A DNA stretch of 64,000 bases, taken from the NCBI GenBank assembly GCA_002863125.1, contig PKEB01000014.1:1-64000 (forward strand), given 5' to 3'. Origin of the DNA: Flavobacteriales bacterium (GTDB lineage: Bacteria > Bacteroidota > Bacteroidia > Flavobacteriales_D > Sanyastnellaceae). Position numbers and translations under genes: made by a program. The number at the start of each line of letters is the position of its first letter. Within the stretch, counting starts at the first letter, position 1. This document shows, piece after piece, positions 15,998 to 25,432 of the stretch. Under the pieces are notes generated by a model that saw only the letters and a list, made by a program, of their open reading frames with translations, had not been told where the DNA came from and made no database searches.

Positions 15998-17287
15998 ATG
16001 AGTGAGACAGCACAACTAATTCTGAATGGGGAAACGTACGAATTTCCCATAATCGAAGGTTCCGAACAGGAAAAAGCCATCGATATATCGAAGTTGCGCA
16101 TGCAGACGGGTTACATCACGTTGGACTATGGATTCAAAAACACGGGGTCCACACAAAGCGCCATCACCTACCTCGACGGGGAAAACGGAATCCTTCGGTA
16201 CCGCGGTTACTCCATCGAAGAATTGGCCGAAAACGCTTCATTTATTGAAGTCGCATACCTGTTGATTTACGGAGACCTTCCGAACGCGGAGCAACTCAAG
16301 TACTTCCAAGAAGGCATCACACACCACACCCTGGTGCACGAGAACATGAAGCGGTTCTTCGAAGCGTTTCCTCCCGGTGCACACCCGATGGGCATGCTCA
16401 GCTCAATGATTTCAAGCTTGAGCACGTTCTATCCGGAATCGCAGAACCCCAACCGCTCCGTGGTCGATATCGAATTGACCATCCACCGGTTGATTGCCAA
16501 GTTGCCTACCCTCGCTGCACAGGCGTACAAGCACAACATGGGCCATCCCACGGTCTACCCGTCAAACAAGCTGAGCTACTGCGGGAACTTCCTCCAGATG
16601 ATGTTTGCGCTGCCCTCAGAAGAATACACGGTTGACCCCATCGTCGAAAGCGCCATCAACAAATTATTGATCCTGCACGCTGACCACGAGCAAAACTGCT
16701 CAACGTCGACGGTTCGTGTTGTGGGCTCTTCCCAAGCCAACTTGTACAGCAGCGTCTCTGCCGGGATTGCCGCGCTTTGGGGCCCGCTTCACGGAGGTGC
16801 CAACCAAGCGGTAATCGAAATGCTTGAAGCCATCCGCGGAGACGGCGGCGACTTGCAGAAGTGGATTGACAAAGCCAAAGACAAAAACGACTCGTTCCGC
16901 CTCATGGGCTTCGGACACCGCGTTTACAAAAACTTCGATCCCCGTGCCCGCATCATCAAGAAGGCCGCGGACGAAGTCTTGGGACAGCTCGGCATCGACG
17001 ATCCCGTTTTGGACATTGCAAAGCAATTGGAGCAAGTGGCGTTGAATGACGAATACTTCGTCCAGCGTGGCTTGTACCCGAACGTGGACTTTTACTCCGG
17101 CATCATCTACCGTGCCTTGAACATTCCGACGGACATGTTCACGGTGATGTTTGCCTTGGGACGTTTGCCCGGCTGGATTGCGCAATGGAAGGAAATGGTT
17201 GAAAACCGAGAACCGATAGGCCGCCCCCGTCAGGTATTCACCGGCTCGAAAGCACGCAGCTTCGTGCCGTTGGCTAATCGCAAGTAA
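15998..17287 (+). CDS. gltA: Citrate synthase
   Basis: 429 residues, the size of the hexameric bacterial enzyme. It condenses oxaloacetate and acetyl-CoA at the entry of the TCA cycle. Active-site regions are intact: ILHADHEQNCSTSTVR (first His, about residue 228), WGPLHGGANQAVIEML (second His), MGFGHRVYKNFDPRA (third His and Arg), and the Asp in YPNVDFYSGIIYRAL. The beginning LILNGETYEFPIIEGSEQ is the type I N-terminal domain. A crotonase-family gene begins one base after the stop, so both are very likely on one transcript. Confidence 0.96.
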   Translation: MSETAQLILNGETYEFPIIEGSEQEKAIDISKLRMQTGYITLDYGFKNTGSTQSAITYLDGENGILRYRGYSIEELAENASFIEVAYLLIYGDLPNAEQLKYFQEGITHHTLVHENMKRFFEAFPPGAHPMGMLSSMISSLSTFYPESQNPNRSVVDIELTIHRLIAKLPTLAAQAYKHNMGHPTVYPSNKLSYCGNFLQMMFALPSEEYTVDPIVESAINKLLILHADHEQNCSTSTVRVVGSSQANLYSSVSAGIAALWGPLHGGANQAVIEMLEAIRGDGGDLQKWIDKAKDKNDSFRLMGFGHRVYKNFDPRARIIKKAADEVLGQLGIDDPVLDIAKQLEQVALNDEYFVQRGLYPNVDFYSGIIYRALNIPTDMFTVMFALGRLPGWIAQWKEMVENREPIGRPRQVFTGSKARSFVPLANRK

Positions 17288-17288
17288 G

Positions 17289-18062
17289 ATGAGCGCCGAC
17301 TTGAAAGGCGGCGGGGTTGAACTGACCATCGACAGCCACGGTGTAGGCACCATCGCGTTCGGACATCCCGCAAGTAATTCCTTGCCAGGCGCCGTGCTCA
17401 ATGCATTGGCTCAGACCATTGATGAAGCTTCGAGCCTCGCCGATTGCAACGTCATCGTGCTCAAATCGTGGGGAGACCGCGCATTTTGTGCGGGAGCAAG
17501 TTTTGACGAACTGATCGCCATTCAAAACGAAGACGAGGGCCTCGCGTTTTTTAGTGGATTCGGCAAGGTCATTCTGGCCATGCGTCGGAGCCGAAAATTC
17601 ATCATTTGTCGGGTGCAAGGCAAAACAGTAGGTGGCGGTGTTGGCATCGCGGCTGCAGCCGACTACGCCCTAGCAACCTCCTTCTCAAGCGTCAAGCTAT
17701 CCGAACTCGCTATTGGCATCGGTCCCTTCGTCGTTGGTCCTGCCGTTGAACGTAAGATGGGCACCGCAGCTTTCACCGCCCTGGCCATCGACGCGGCAAC
17801 CTGGTACGACGCCCAATGGGCGAAAGAACAAGGACTTTATGCACAGGTATTCGATGACGCTGCGTCCATGGACGGAGCCATTGATGCGTTGGCGAAACGA
17901 CTGGCAGCTTCCAACCCGGAAGCCATGGCGGAATTGAAGCGCGTGTTCTGGGCTGGGACCGACCACTGGGAATCTCTGCTGCCCGAGCGAGCGGCAATTT
18001 CAGGCCGTCTTGTCCTCAGCGATTTTACGCGGAAATCCATCAATCGATTCAAGGGAAAGTAA
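17289..18062 (+). CDS. Enoyl-CoA hydratase/isomerase (crotonase) family protein
   Basis: 257 residues. Crotonase fold: oxyanion-hole segments AFCAGASFDELIAI (about residues 65-78) and KTVGGGVGIAAAADYALA (about 113-130). Of the two catalytic glutamates of classical enoyl-CoA hydratase, the first is replaced (Gly in GGGVGIAAAAD instead of Glu in GG-ELA), while the second is kept in KLSELAIGIGP. That pattern suits an isomerase or another crotonase reaction as well as a hydratase, so I do not name a substrate. It starts one base after gltA and ends before a strong bidirectional terminator, so it should be expressed with citrate synthase. Confidence 0.85.
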   Translation: MSADLKGGGVELTIDSHGVGTIAFGHPASNSLPGAVLNALAQTIDEASSLADCNVIVLKSWGDRAFCAGASFDELIAIQNEDEGLAFFSGFGKVILAMRRSRKFIICRVQGKTVGGGVGIAAAADYALATSFSSVKLSELAIGIGPFVVGPAVERKMGTAAFTALAIDAATWYDAQWAKEQGLYAQVFDDAASMDGAIDALAKRLAASNPEAMAELKRVFWAGTDHWESLLPERAAISGRLVLSDFTRKSINRFKGK

Positions 18063-18083
18063 TCCCGCCTGCGTATTGACACG

Positions 18084-18114
18084 AAAAAGGGCGCCCTTGA
18101 GAGGCGCCCTTTTT
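18084..18114. terminator. Bidirectional terminator between convergent genes
   Basis: A perfect 12-bp stem (AAAAAGGGCGCC / GGCGCCCTTTTT) with a 7-base loop. The A run on one side and the T run on the other let it serve both the crotonase gene and the convergent surface-protein gene that stops at 18137. Confidence 0.9.
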
Positions 18115-18136
18115 GATTGAGGTCCAGTTGCAATGC

Positions 18137-20587
18137 TTAGTGGATCATCAAGCGCTTGGTGCCCTGCTGCTGCCCATTACGCAGCACCACGTGGTAGAAT
18201 CCGGTTTCTACACCGCTCAACTCAAACTGAACGGGTTGACCATTCAGGGTGCGCTCGAAGCGGTTAATCAATCGACCGGAGGCATCGAGCAGCTCCACAA
18301 CAGTCTTGCCATTTAAGCCTGTGCCGTTGATCCAGAACGCTCCGTTCGTTGGGTTTGGGTATACTTCGAAATCCACAGCGTGCAGCTCGGCAATGCCCGT
18401 GACGTTGTTGACGATTACTTCAATGGTCTCCGTGCAACCGTTTGCATCGGTAACCGTCAGGATGTACGTACCTGCGGAAATGTTATTCAGAGCTGGCTCG
18501 GTACTCGTGAAGTTGTCCGGACCCGTCCAAGCGAATTCAAACGGGAAAGTACCTCCAGTAACAATCATGTTAATTGAGCCATTTGAACCACCTTCTACTT
18601 CATCCGTTGCATCAGCGATGAGTTCAATATCACAGTAGTAGCAGCTGCCATCGTCATCCGTTGCGTCTTCGTTATAGTTCTCTGCATCAGGATCGGTGCA
18701 ACCTGCAACCTCCAATTCATCGCAGACACCATCACCGTCAGCGTCGTTGAGGCAGTTGCCGTCGCAATCGTAGTATTCCTCAGCATACTCGCACATACCG
18801 TCGTCGTCCGTGGCTGCGGCGTCGTAGTTGCAGGCCATTTCATCGGTGCAGCCAGCAATCTCCAATTCGTCGCAGACACCATCGCTGTCGGCGTCGTTGA
18901 GGCAGTTACCGTCGCAATCGTAGTACTCTTCTGCGTACTCGCACATTCCGTCGTCATCCGTCGCTGTGGCGTCGTAGTTACAGGCCATTTCGTCCGTGCA
19001 ACCGGCAATCTCAAATGGATCGCAGATGCCATCTCCATCGGTATCGGCCAAGCAATTGCCATCGCAATCATAACCAGCTGCTGGGAAATCACAGGATCCG
19101 TCGTTGTTGGTTGCATCCACATCGTAGTTGCATGCCGCTTCGTCGGTGCACCCCTCTACCTCCAATTCGTCACATACGCCGTCGCCGTCCATGTCCATCA
19201 AGCAATTCCCATCGCAGTCGTAGTACGTTTCGGCATAGGTGCATGAACCGTCTTCGTCGGTGGCATTCATGTCGTAATTACAGGCAGCTTCATCCATGCA
19301 TCCAGAAACCTCCAATTCGTCGCAAACACCATCACTGTCAGCGTCGTTTAGGCAGTTACCATCGCAGTCGTAGTAGGTTTCTGCGTATGTGCAAGATCCG
19401 TCATCGCCTGTAGCTGAGGCATCGTAATTACATGCCGCATCGTCGGTGCAGCCCAAGCAGCTGTAATCACATGAACCATTGTCCACCGTGAAAAGCGGGT
19501 CGTAATTGCACGCCCCTTCATCGGTGCATCCAACACATGAGGTGTAGTCGCATGAACCATCGTCTTCCAGGACGTCTGGATCGTAGTTACAAGCAGATGG
19601 GTTCGTACATCCAGCATTGCAGCTGAAATCACATGAACCATCCTCATACAAGGCATTGGGATCGTAGTTGCAGGCGTCTGCATCCGTGCAACCTATGCAC
19701 GCGAGGTAATCGCAAGATCCATCATCGTCCGTGGCGTCCATGTTGTAGTTACAAGCGAATGCATCCGTACAACCGGCAACCTCTAACTCATCGCAAATGC
19801 CATCAGCGTCCGCATCATTCAAGCAGTTGTCGTCGCAATCGTAGTAGGTTTCGGCATAGGTGCACGAGCCGTCATCCTCCGTGGCCTCCGCATTATAGTT
19901 GCAGGCCGTTTCATCAGTACAACCACCATCATTGGTAGAAGGACTGTACGTTCCTGTACCGCAGAATTCATACGTGAATTCCGCATTAGTGAAGCCGTTG
20001 CCATTGAAGAAAACCTGAACGTTGATAGTTCCGCAGATCTCACCGGCTGTTGTCATCTGCAAAAACAATACGCGCAAGTCTGCATCGGGTAATCCGTTTG
20101 GTGTGCCATTCAAAACAAACCACGCACCACCAACAGAAGAGTCAACCACTACGTTTTGTCCATCGAGCGCTGAGCCCGCCGCAAAACAATCCACGAACGG
20201 CTGGTCTGGGTCCTCCAATGTTGAAATGGCGACCTCATCACCCGTTTCGGTCTGATCGATGCCAATGGTTACCCAACTGTCAGCAGATAAATCAGGAAAA
20301 AACGGGAGAAACGCCGGATTGATTGCACTGGCCGTGGTTCCACCAAATTCACTGTTGAAAAATGAATTGTTCGAAGTCGATATGGACAAGGGCGCATCGT
20401 CTCCTCCGAAAACGGACGACAGGAAATCATCCGCATTGACCATGTCGATGTACATCCGGTAGGTCGTGAGGCCAGGCACAATGTCTGTCGCGTGTTCCTC
20501 AACGGTTAACGTGTATTCCTGTGCTGATACTGTTGCAAAAAATCCAAACAGGACCGGCACAAGCATTGCGCGTAGCAGTTGGTTCAT
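18137..20587 (-). CDS. T9SS surface protein: N-terminal repeat domain, 11 ACNYD/DDGSC modules, SprB-like repeat, type A sorting domain
   Basis: 816 residues. Signal peptide (residues 1-22), then one copy of a domain of about 185 residues shared with neighbouring surface proteins (24-207; TTYRMY, DSWVTIG, GGAWFVLNG). Next come 11 Cys/Asp-rich modules (222-650) of the form GCTDxxACNYDxxATxDDGSC, several continued by YYDCDGNCLNDADGDGVCDE, which resembles calcium-binding thrombospondin-3 loops. The last five have an exact 50-residue period. Then an SprB-like Ig repeat (about 652-727) and a T9SS type A sorting domain (739-816; YPNPTNGAFWI, LLDASGRLI, GFYHVVLRNG). Expected on the cell surface or released; the role (adhesion, structure) is inference. 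First of four such genes in series. Confidence 0.85.
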   Translation of the reverse strand: MNQLLRAMLVPVLFGFFATVSAQEYTLTVEEHATDIVPGLTTYRMYIDMVNADDFLSSVFGGDDAPLSISTSNNSFFNSEFGGTTASAINPAFLPFFPDLSADSWVTIGIDQTETGDEVAISTLEDPDQPFVDCFAAGSALDGQNVVVDSSVGGAWFVLNGTPNGLPDADLRVLFLQMTTAGEICGTINVQVFFNGNGFTNAEFTYEFCGTGTYSPSTNDGGCTDETACNYNAEATEDDGSCTYAETYYDCDDNCLNDADADGICDELEVAGCTDAFACNYNMDATDDDGSCDYLACIGCTDADACNYDPNALYEDGSCDFSCNAGCTNPSACNYDPDVLEDDGSCDYTSCVGCTDEGACNYDPLFTVDNGSCDYSCLGCTDDAACNYDASATGDDGSCTYAETYYDCDGNCLNDADSDGVCDELEVSGCMDEAACNYDMNATDEDGSCTYAETYYDCDGNCLMDMDGDGVCDELEVEGCTDEAACNYDVDATNNDGSCDFPAAGYDCDGNCLADTDGDGICDPFEIAGCTDEMACNYDATATDDDGMCEYAEEYYDCDGNCLNDADSDGVCDELEIAGCTDEMACNYDAAATDDDGMCEYAEEYYDCDGNCLNDADGDGVCDELEVAGCTDPDAENYNEDATDDDGSCYYCDIELIADATDEVEGGSNGSINMIVTGGTFPFEFAWTGPDNFTSTEPALNNISAGTYILTVTDANGCTETIEVIVNNVTGIAELHAVDFEVYPNPTNGAFWINGTGLNGKTVVELLDASGRLINRFERTLNGQPVQFELSGVETGFYHVVLRNGQQQGTKRLMIH
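18704..19453 (-). repeat. Five tandem 150-bp repeat units inside the 816-residue surface protein
   Basis: Residues 379-628 divide into five units of exactly 50 codons, each running from GCTD to the next GCTD and containing DCDGNCL and DGVCDE. The units are similar in DNA as well as protein; the two that end at residues 578 and 628 are nearly identical. The length is kept in whole codons and the units are not separated by unique spacers. Confidence 0.85.
19967..20518 (-). repeat. Copy 1 of the shared ~190-residue surface domain
   Basis: Residues about 24-207 of the 816-residue protein. Hallmarks are TTYR-x-Y, DDF-x-S-x-V, DSWVTIG, GGAWFVLNG and RVLFLQMTTAG. I do not recognise it as a named family. 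Confidence 0.7.
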
Positions 20588-20630
20588 TCTTCTTGGAGGT
20601 TTAGTGTGGAGTGCAATTTAATTCCAAAAT

Positions 20631-20658
20631 AGAAAAAGTCGGACGTTGCCGCCCGACT
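20631..20658 (-). terminator. Terminator after the 1542-residue surface-protein gene
   Basis: On the minus strand AGTCGG pairs with CCGACT across a 10-base loop and is followed by TTTTT. It lies just downstream of the stop at 20686. Confidence 0.7.
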
Positions 20659-20685
20659 CTCTCTCAATTTTGTCAACCTTTCAGA

Positions 20686-23600
20686 TTATGGGTTGACCAA
20701 TAATTTTTCGTTGCGCACCAAAGTTCCATCCGAAACGCGGATCACATAATGACCTGCAGCACAATTCCCGACAGGAATCATCTGGGATAGTCCGCTGGAG
20801 GCTGCTGTTTGTTGCCAAATCAAACGCCCCGTTGCATCGTACAATTCCACGGTCAATACGGCATTTACCACAGGAAGCTCAACAGTCACCCAATCCACCG
20901 CGGGGTTCGGATAAACCAGTATGCTCCACTCGTCACCAAATTCTGTGACACCTACGATGGTTTCCACCACAATATCAATCAGTTGAATGCTGCATCCGTT
21001 GGCATCAGTCACTTCAACCTGGTAGGTTCCCGGATTCAATCCATCAACGTCTTCTTGGTCGGAGGCGAATGCACCTTCCAGCCCCGTCCACGCGAATGCA
21101 TACGGCTCGCTGCCGCCACTTACCGAAACATGAATGCTTCCCGCTTCTTCGTTTTCTGGTGACCCTACAACTTGGTCCACCACCACAACCAGCGGCTCGG
21201 GTTCTGAGATTTCAAAAGACAGGGTATCAACACACCCCATTTCATCGGACACTACCACATCGTACAAGCCTCCGGAGAGACCCGTGAAAATGGAATCTGG
21301 CTGTTGAATATCCAATGGGAGCAACGTGTACACCAATGCACTTGAATCCGGCAAAGCACCCGACGCAAGTACGGTGACCGAACCGTCATCGGCACCCGCA
21401 CAACTCACATCACCAACGGCAACCGAAGCACTGAGGGTACAATACATGCACGAGCCATCGTCATCCGTCGCCTCAGCGCTGTAGTTCAAGGCCATTGGGT
21501 CGGTGCACCCCCCTATTTCAATTTCATCACACACCCCATCGCCATCGGCGTCGTTCAAGCATATGCCATCGCAATCGTAATAAAGCACAGCATACGTGCA
21601 ATCGCCGCTGTCGGTGTTGGCCTGCGGATCGTAATTGCAGGCCACTTCATCGGTGCATCCCAACGCAATGGCTACGCACGAGCCGTCTTCGTATTCAGCT
21701 GAAGCGTCGTAATTGTACGCTTCCACATCCGTGCAACCGCAGGCATTTTGGAACACGGGGGCATTGGTCCACACCGTGCCTTCAAACGTAAACGTGTGCA
21801 ACGAGGCGTTATCGTTGTCTCCGCCTTCGAACACTTGGACATTCAATTGGCCATCCAAGGTCCCAGCCGTTGTTACCTGAGCAACCAAGACACGCATCTC
21901 AGCTCCGGCAATGCCATTCGCTCCTCCGTTCAAAATGAACCACGAACCGCCGACTGCATCATCCATCACAATCGCCTCACCCGATTCAAATTCCGCTACC
22001 CAGCCCTCAGCGCCTGGCGCTCCAACGGCGTTGACAAGGTTCTCCCCAGCAACCGTAGGACCATCCACGCCAATGGTGACCCAGCTGTCGTAGGCCAATT
22101 CCGGGAACGTTTCAAAAAACGCTGGATCGTTGTTTTGGGCCAAGTGCGAGCCAAACGGATGCTGGTACCAACCGGAATCAGCTGCCAGGGTCAGTGTGTC
22201 CAGGTCGTTGCCGTAGACTGCAGAGACGAAGTCATCTTCTGCTACGGTGGTCACATAGAATCGGTACGTCGTCATGCCCGCCAAGTCTCCTTCCTCGTGA
22301 ACAGCAACCGTGTCAATCTCCAAGCCATAGGCAATGATTTCGTCGTTCGCGCACGAACAGAAGTCGCAGCTTCCGTCTTCGTCGGTCGCGAGGGGGTCGT
22401 AGTTGCAAGCATTCGATGCCGTGCATCCTGACATTTCCAATTCGTCACAAACGCCATCGGCATCCGCATCGTTCAAGCACTCCCCTGCACAATCCACATA
22501 GTCCTCAGGGTAAACACACGAACCATCGTCGTTGGTGGCCTCGGGGCTGTAGTTGCACGCCAAGGCATCCATGCAACCCTCCGTCGCCACGATGACAACC
22601 AGGGTCTGTTCAAAATGCGCTGCATTCCCGCATGCATCCGTGGCCGTGTAGGTTCGCACATACGTGGCTGTATCACCGACCGTTTCAAGGAGCATGTCTT
22701 CTGACGACCACTGCGCATTGCCATCGCACGCATCTTGGATGGCTACGAACGGCTCGGGGATTTCCTCCCCCTCTTGTTCGTTTACCTCAATCACGTCGTC
22801 AGGTTGATTCAAGAACACCGGAGCCAGTGTATCTGCCACCGTAATCATTTGGATGGCCTCAGCCGTGTTGCCTGCATCGTCCGTCGCGTAGAACGTTCGC
22901 GTGCAGAGGTAGTTATACGGTGGGCAATCGAATACAAATTCGATGGGACCGTCGATGAACATGACCTGCACCGATTCATCGCACGCGTCTTCTGCCATGG
23001 CCATCACTGTAGGCATGGGTTGGTCGCACTGCACGGTGGAATCGGCCGGCACAAACGTGAAGTACGGCGCGATGGTGTCCTCAATGCACGGATCAACGTT
23101 ATAATCGCACGTACCGTCGTCATCCGTCGCCAACGGATCGAAATTGTTCGCATCCATGTCGGTGCATCCCGTGATCTCCAGTGGATCACATACACCATCC
23201 GCATCGGCATCCTCCAAACAGATCCCGTCACAATCGTAATTTTCTTGAGCGTATTCACAGACATCGTACGTCGGCTGGCCACACGCATCGTGCAACCCAA
23301 CCAATTTGTTGAATCCGCCATTGATTCCGTCTCCATTCTCAAAAAACTGGATGTACAGCTGCCCGTCCATGTTTCCGTCCGTTGTGAACTGGCCGAGCAA
23401 TACCCGCTTATCCTCGCCCGCGATGCCATTGGCAGCGCCGTTTAAGATGTACCATACACCGCCAAGTGCATCCGCGATGTTCAGCGAACCACCGGCTTCA
23501 AACGGTTCAACCCATGGCTCGAGGCCTTCAAGAATGCTGACCCCCGATTCACCATTGGTACCTTCAGCCGCCTCATCCAACCCAATGGTTACCCATGAAT

Positions 23601-25314
23601 CGTACGCTGCTTCAGGAATAAAAGGGAATATCAGAGGATTCGAACTCTCACCCAATACACCGCCCGCTTCGTGCTGGAAGAAGGTAGTCGTCGTGTGAAT
23701 GAAGGTTGAGAATTCATCGTCACCCGCAACAGCACTCACGAAATCGTCCTCGTTTCCGCACAAAGCATAAATCCGGTACGTGGTAAAACCTGCCAAGTCC
23801 GTGGTACCCACCACCCCATCGTGTTCAGCATAAGCTTCAATTTCAATGCAGTAAGCTTCATATGGGACATAGTTACACGCCGATTCGTCGTTGCAAACGG
23901 CAGGATAAGTGCATGAACCATCTTGATCCGTTGCACTCGATTGAAAGTTGAGCGCCAGCGCATCGGTACATCCCGGAATTTCGAGTTCATTGCACACGCC
24001 ATCGCCGTCGTTATCACCCAAGCAGTCGCCCGCACAGGAATAGTACGCCTCGGCAAAAACGCAGGACGCATCGTCGGCAATGGTGAACGTCGGATCGTAG
24101 TTGCAAGCGCCCTCCAGGGTGCATCCAACGCAAGAATCGAAGTCGCAACTCCCATCAGACGTCGTAGCATCCGGATTGAAATTGCACGCAAAAGGATCCA
24201 AGCACCCGGTGCAACTGGTAAATTCGCAGGTACCATCGTCTTCGTTGGCAGTGGGATCGAAATTGCACGCTAGTGGATTCTGGCACCCAAGGAAGATGCA
24301 ATTGCCGTCGTCAAGGGTAGCCGTTGGATCGTAGTTATCGGCATCCAAATCCGTGCATCCTGCGCACGAAGTGAACTCACAAGAGCCATCGTCAGCCGTT
24401 GCCCAAGCATCAAAATTACAAGCCTCAAGATCGGTACAACCTGCGCAAGCGAGGAAGTCGCACGAACCATCATCATATAAAGCATTGGGATTGTAGTTAC
24501 ACGCCGAAACGTCCGTGCACCCACCACACCCATACTCACAACTACCGTCATCTTCAGTTGCATCTGCGTCATAGTTACATGCCAAGGGGTCGGTACATCC
24601 GGGAAAAACAACAGGTGGCAATAGGTCCCAAACTTCGGTTCCTTCAAATCCTTGTTGTACTTGTAGAGCATCCGAATCTCCAGAAGCAGGGATGACTTGA
24701 GCATTCAATTTGCCTGAGGGCACACCGGCTGTTGTCACCTGCATTACGAGGACCTTCAAATCATCACCGGCATAACCGTTAGATGCTCCAGCAAGCAAGT
24801 ACCACGCGCCGCCCAACTCGTCATCGACCACAAAACCCTCGCCGTCAAGAGGCGACCCTGCTACAAAATTCTGCAGGAAAGGCTGCGCATCGCTTTGCAA
24901 GGAAGAGACGTCCACTTCTCCACCCCCGTTTGGTGCGTATTCCAATCCAATGGTCACCCAACTGTCGTAGGCGACTTCTGGGAAATAGCTCTCAACCAAC
25001 GGAATGATTCCGCCAGCCGTTGGGCCGGTGGCAAAGACGGAATTGAACATCGGCGCGTCCAAACTCAACTCAAGTGGCGCTTGATTCCCCCCGTAAATAG
25101 CCGATACAAAATCATCCGGATCATTGAGCTGGAGGTAAAACCGGTAGGTCGTTTGCCCCGCCAGTTCCGCAACACCATTTACGCCATCGTGCACCATGTA
25201 TTCTTCAATGAGAAACGTGGTGCCTTGCGAGAAAGCCGCGGAAAGGCCTGCGAAGAAATAGATCAATAAAGCGTGAATCACGCCTAAAAGTCGGTAAGAA
25301 AGACCCATAATCAA
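20686..25314 (-). CDS. Giant T9SS surface protein with three shared domains, about 15 ACNYD modules, HYR repeats, SprB-like repeats and a sorting domain
   Basis: 1542 residues. Signal peptide (1-30); shared domain copies at about 34-225, 488-675 and 994-1178; ACNYD/DDGSC modules at about 239-480, 716-735, 913-985 and 1193-1290; two HYR-type Ig repeats at about 741-910 (CTRTFYATDDAGNTAEA, YVRTYTATDACGNAAHF); two SprB-like repeats (1291-1450); T9SS type A sorting domain (1464-1542; YPNPAVDWVTV, LYDATGRLI, ends NEKLLVNP). Two initiating ATGs two codons apart are possible. Expected to be exported by the Sec system and then the T9SS. Its modular make-up matches the flanking surface-protein genes, so the group probably arose by duplication and domain shuffling. 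Confidence 0.85.
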   Translation of the reverse strand: MIMGLSYRLLGVIHALLIYFFAGLSAAFSQGTTFLIEEYMVHDGVNGVAELAGQTTYRFYLQLNDPDDFVSAIYGGNQAPLELSLDAPMFNSVFATGPTAGGIIPLVESYFPEVAYDSWVTIGLEYAPNGGGEVDVSSLQSDAQPFLQNFVAGSPLDGEGFVVDDELGGAWYLLAGASNGYAGDDLKVLVMQVTTAGVPSGKLNAQVIPASGDSDALQVQQGFEGTEVWDLLPPVVFPGCTDPLACNYDADATEDDGSCEYGCGGCTDVSACNYNPNALYDDGSCDFLACAGCTDLEACNFDAWATADDGSCEFTSCAGCTDLDADNYDPTATLDDGNCIFLGCQNPLACNFDPTANEDDGTCEFTSCTGCLDPFACNFNPDATTSDGSCDFDSCVGCTLEGACNYDPTFTIADDASCVFAEAYYSCAGDCLGDNDGDGVCNELEIPGCTDALALNFQSSATDQDGSCTYPAVCNDESACNYVPYEAYCIEIEAYAEHDGVVGTTDLAGFTTYRIYALCGNEDDFVSAVAGDDEFSTFIHTTTTFFQHEAGGVLGESSNPLIFPFIPEAAYDSWVTIGLDEAAEGTNGESGVSILEGLEPWVEPFEAGGSLNIADALGGVWYILNGAANGIAGEDKRVLLGQFTTDGNMDGQLYIQFFENGDGINGGFNKLVGLHDACGQPTYDVCEYAQENYDCDGICLEDADADGVCDPLEITGCTDMDANNFDPLATDDDGTCDYNVDPCIEDTIAPYFTFVPADSTVQCDQPMPTVMAMAEDACDESVQVMFIDGPIEFVFDCPPYNYLCTRTFYATDDAGNTAEAIQMITVADTLAPVFLNQPDDVIEVNEQEGEEIPEPFVAIQDACDGNAQWSSEDMLLETVGDTATYVRTYTATDACGNAAHFEQTLVVIVATEGCMDALACNYSPEATNDDGSCVYPEDYVDCAGECLNDADADGVCDELEMSGCTASNACNYDPLATDEDGSCDFCSCANDEIIAYGLEIDTVAVHEEGDLAGMTTYRFYVTTVAEDDFVSAVYGNDLDTLTLAADSGWYQHPFGSHLAQNNDPAFFETFPELAYDSWVTIGVDGPTVAGENLVNAVGAPGAEGWVAEFESGEAIVMDDAVGGSWFILNGGANGIAGAEMRVLVAQVTTAGTLDGQLNVQVFEGGDNDNASLHTFTFEGTVWTNAPVFQNACGCTDVEAYNYDASAEYEDGSCVAIALGCTDEVACNYDPQANTDSGDCTYAVLYYDCDGICLNDADGDGVCDEIEIGGCTDPMALNYSAEATDDDGSCMYCTLSASVAVGDVSCAGADDGSVTVLASGALPDSSALVYTLLPLDIQQPDSIFTGLSGGLYDVVVSDEMGCVDTLSFEISEPEPLVVVVDQVVGSPENEEAGSIHVSVSGGSEPYAFAWTGLEGAFASDQEDVDGLNPGTYQVEVTDANGCSIQLIDIVVETIVGVTEFGDEWSILVYPNPAVDWVTVELPVVNAVLTVELYDATGRLIWQQTAASSGLSQMIPVGNCAAGHYVIRVSDGTLVRNEKLLVNP
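21781..22335 (-). repeat. Copy 2 of the shared ~190-residue surface domain
   Basis: Residues about 994-1178 of the 1542-residue protein: MTTYRFY, EDDFVSAVYG, YDSWVTIG, GGSWFILNGGANG, MRVLVAQVTTAG, GQLNVQVF. Confidence 0.7.
23290..23853 (-). repeat. Copy 3 of the shared ~190-residue surface domain
   Basis: Residues about 488-675 of the 1542-residue protein: FTTYRIY, EDDFVSAVAG, YDSWVTIG, GGVWYILNGAANG, KRVLLGQFTTDG. Confidence 0.7.
24640..25215 (-). repeat. Copy 4 of the shared ~190-residue surface domain
   Basis: Residues about 34-225 of the 1542-residue protein: TTYRFY, DDFVSAIYG, YDSWVTIG, GGAWYLLAGASNG, LKVLVMQVTTAG. Confidence 0.7.
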
Positions 25315-25385
25315 ACTGGAAAATTGAGAGATATAAGGTCATACGCGATTCCTTGGCGTTCGGTTACGTACGGGAGGCCATAAAT

Positions 25386-25413
25386 AAAAAAAGGGAGCCG
25401 AAGCTCCCTTTTT
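25386..25413 (-). terminator. Terminator after the 802-residue SprB-repeat protein gene
   Basis: An 11-bp perfect stem (AAAAAGGGAGC / GCTCCCTTTTT) with a CGAA loop, 19 bases beyond the stop at 25433. The A run on the far side gives the U tract on the minus-strand transcript. Confidence 0.85.
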
Positions 25414-25432
25414 CAAATCAGTTGCGGTGCAA

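Noticed and set aside
18704-19453. Regular DNA repeats that might be taken for a CRISPR array
   Set aside because: Units are 150 bp, in one open frame, without unique spacers; they encode a 50-residue protein repeat.
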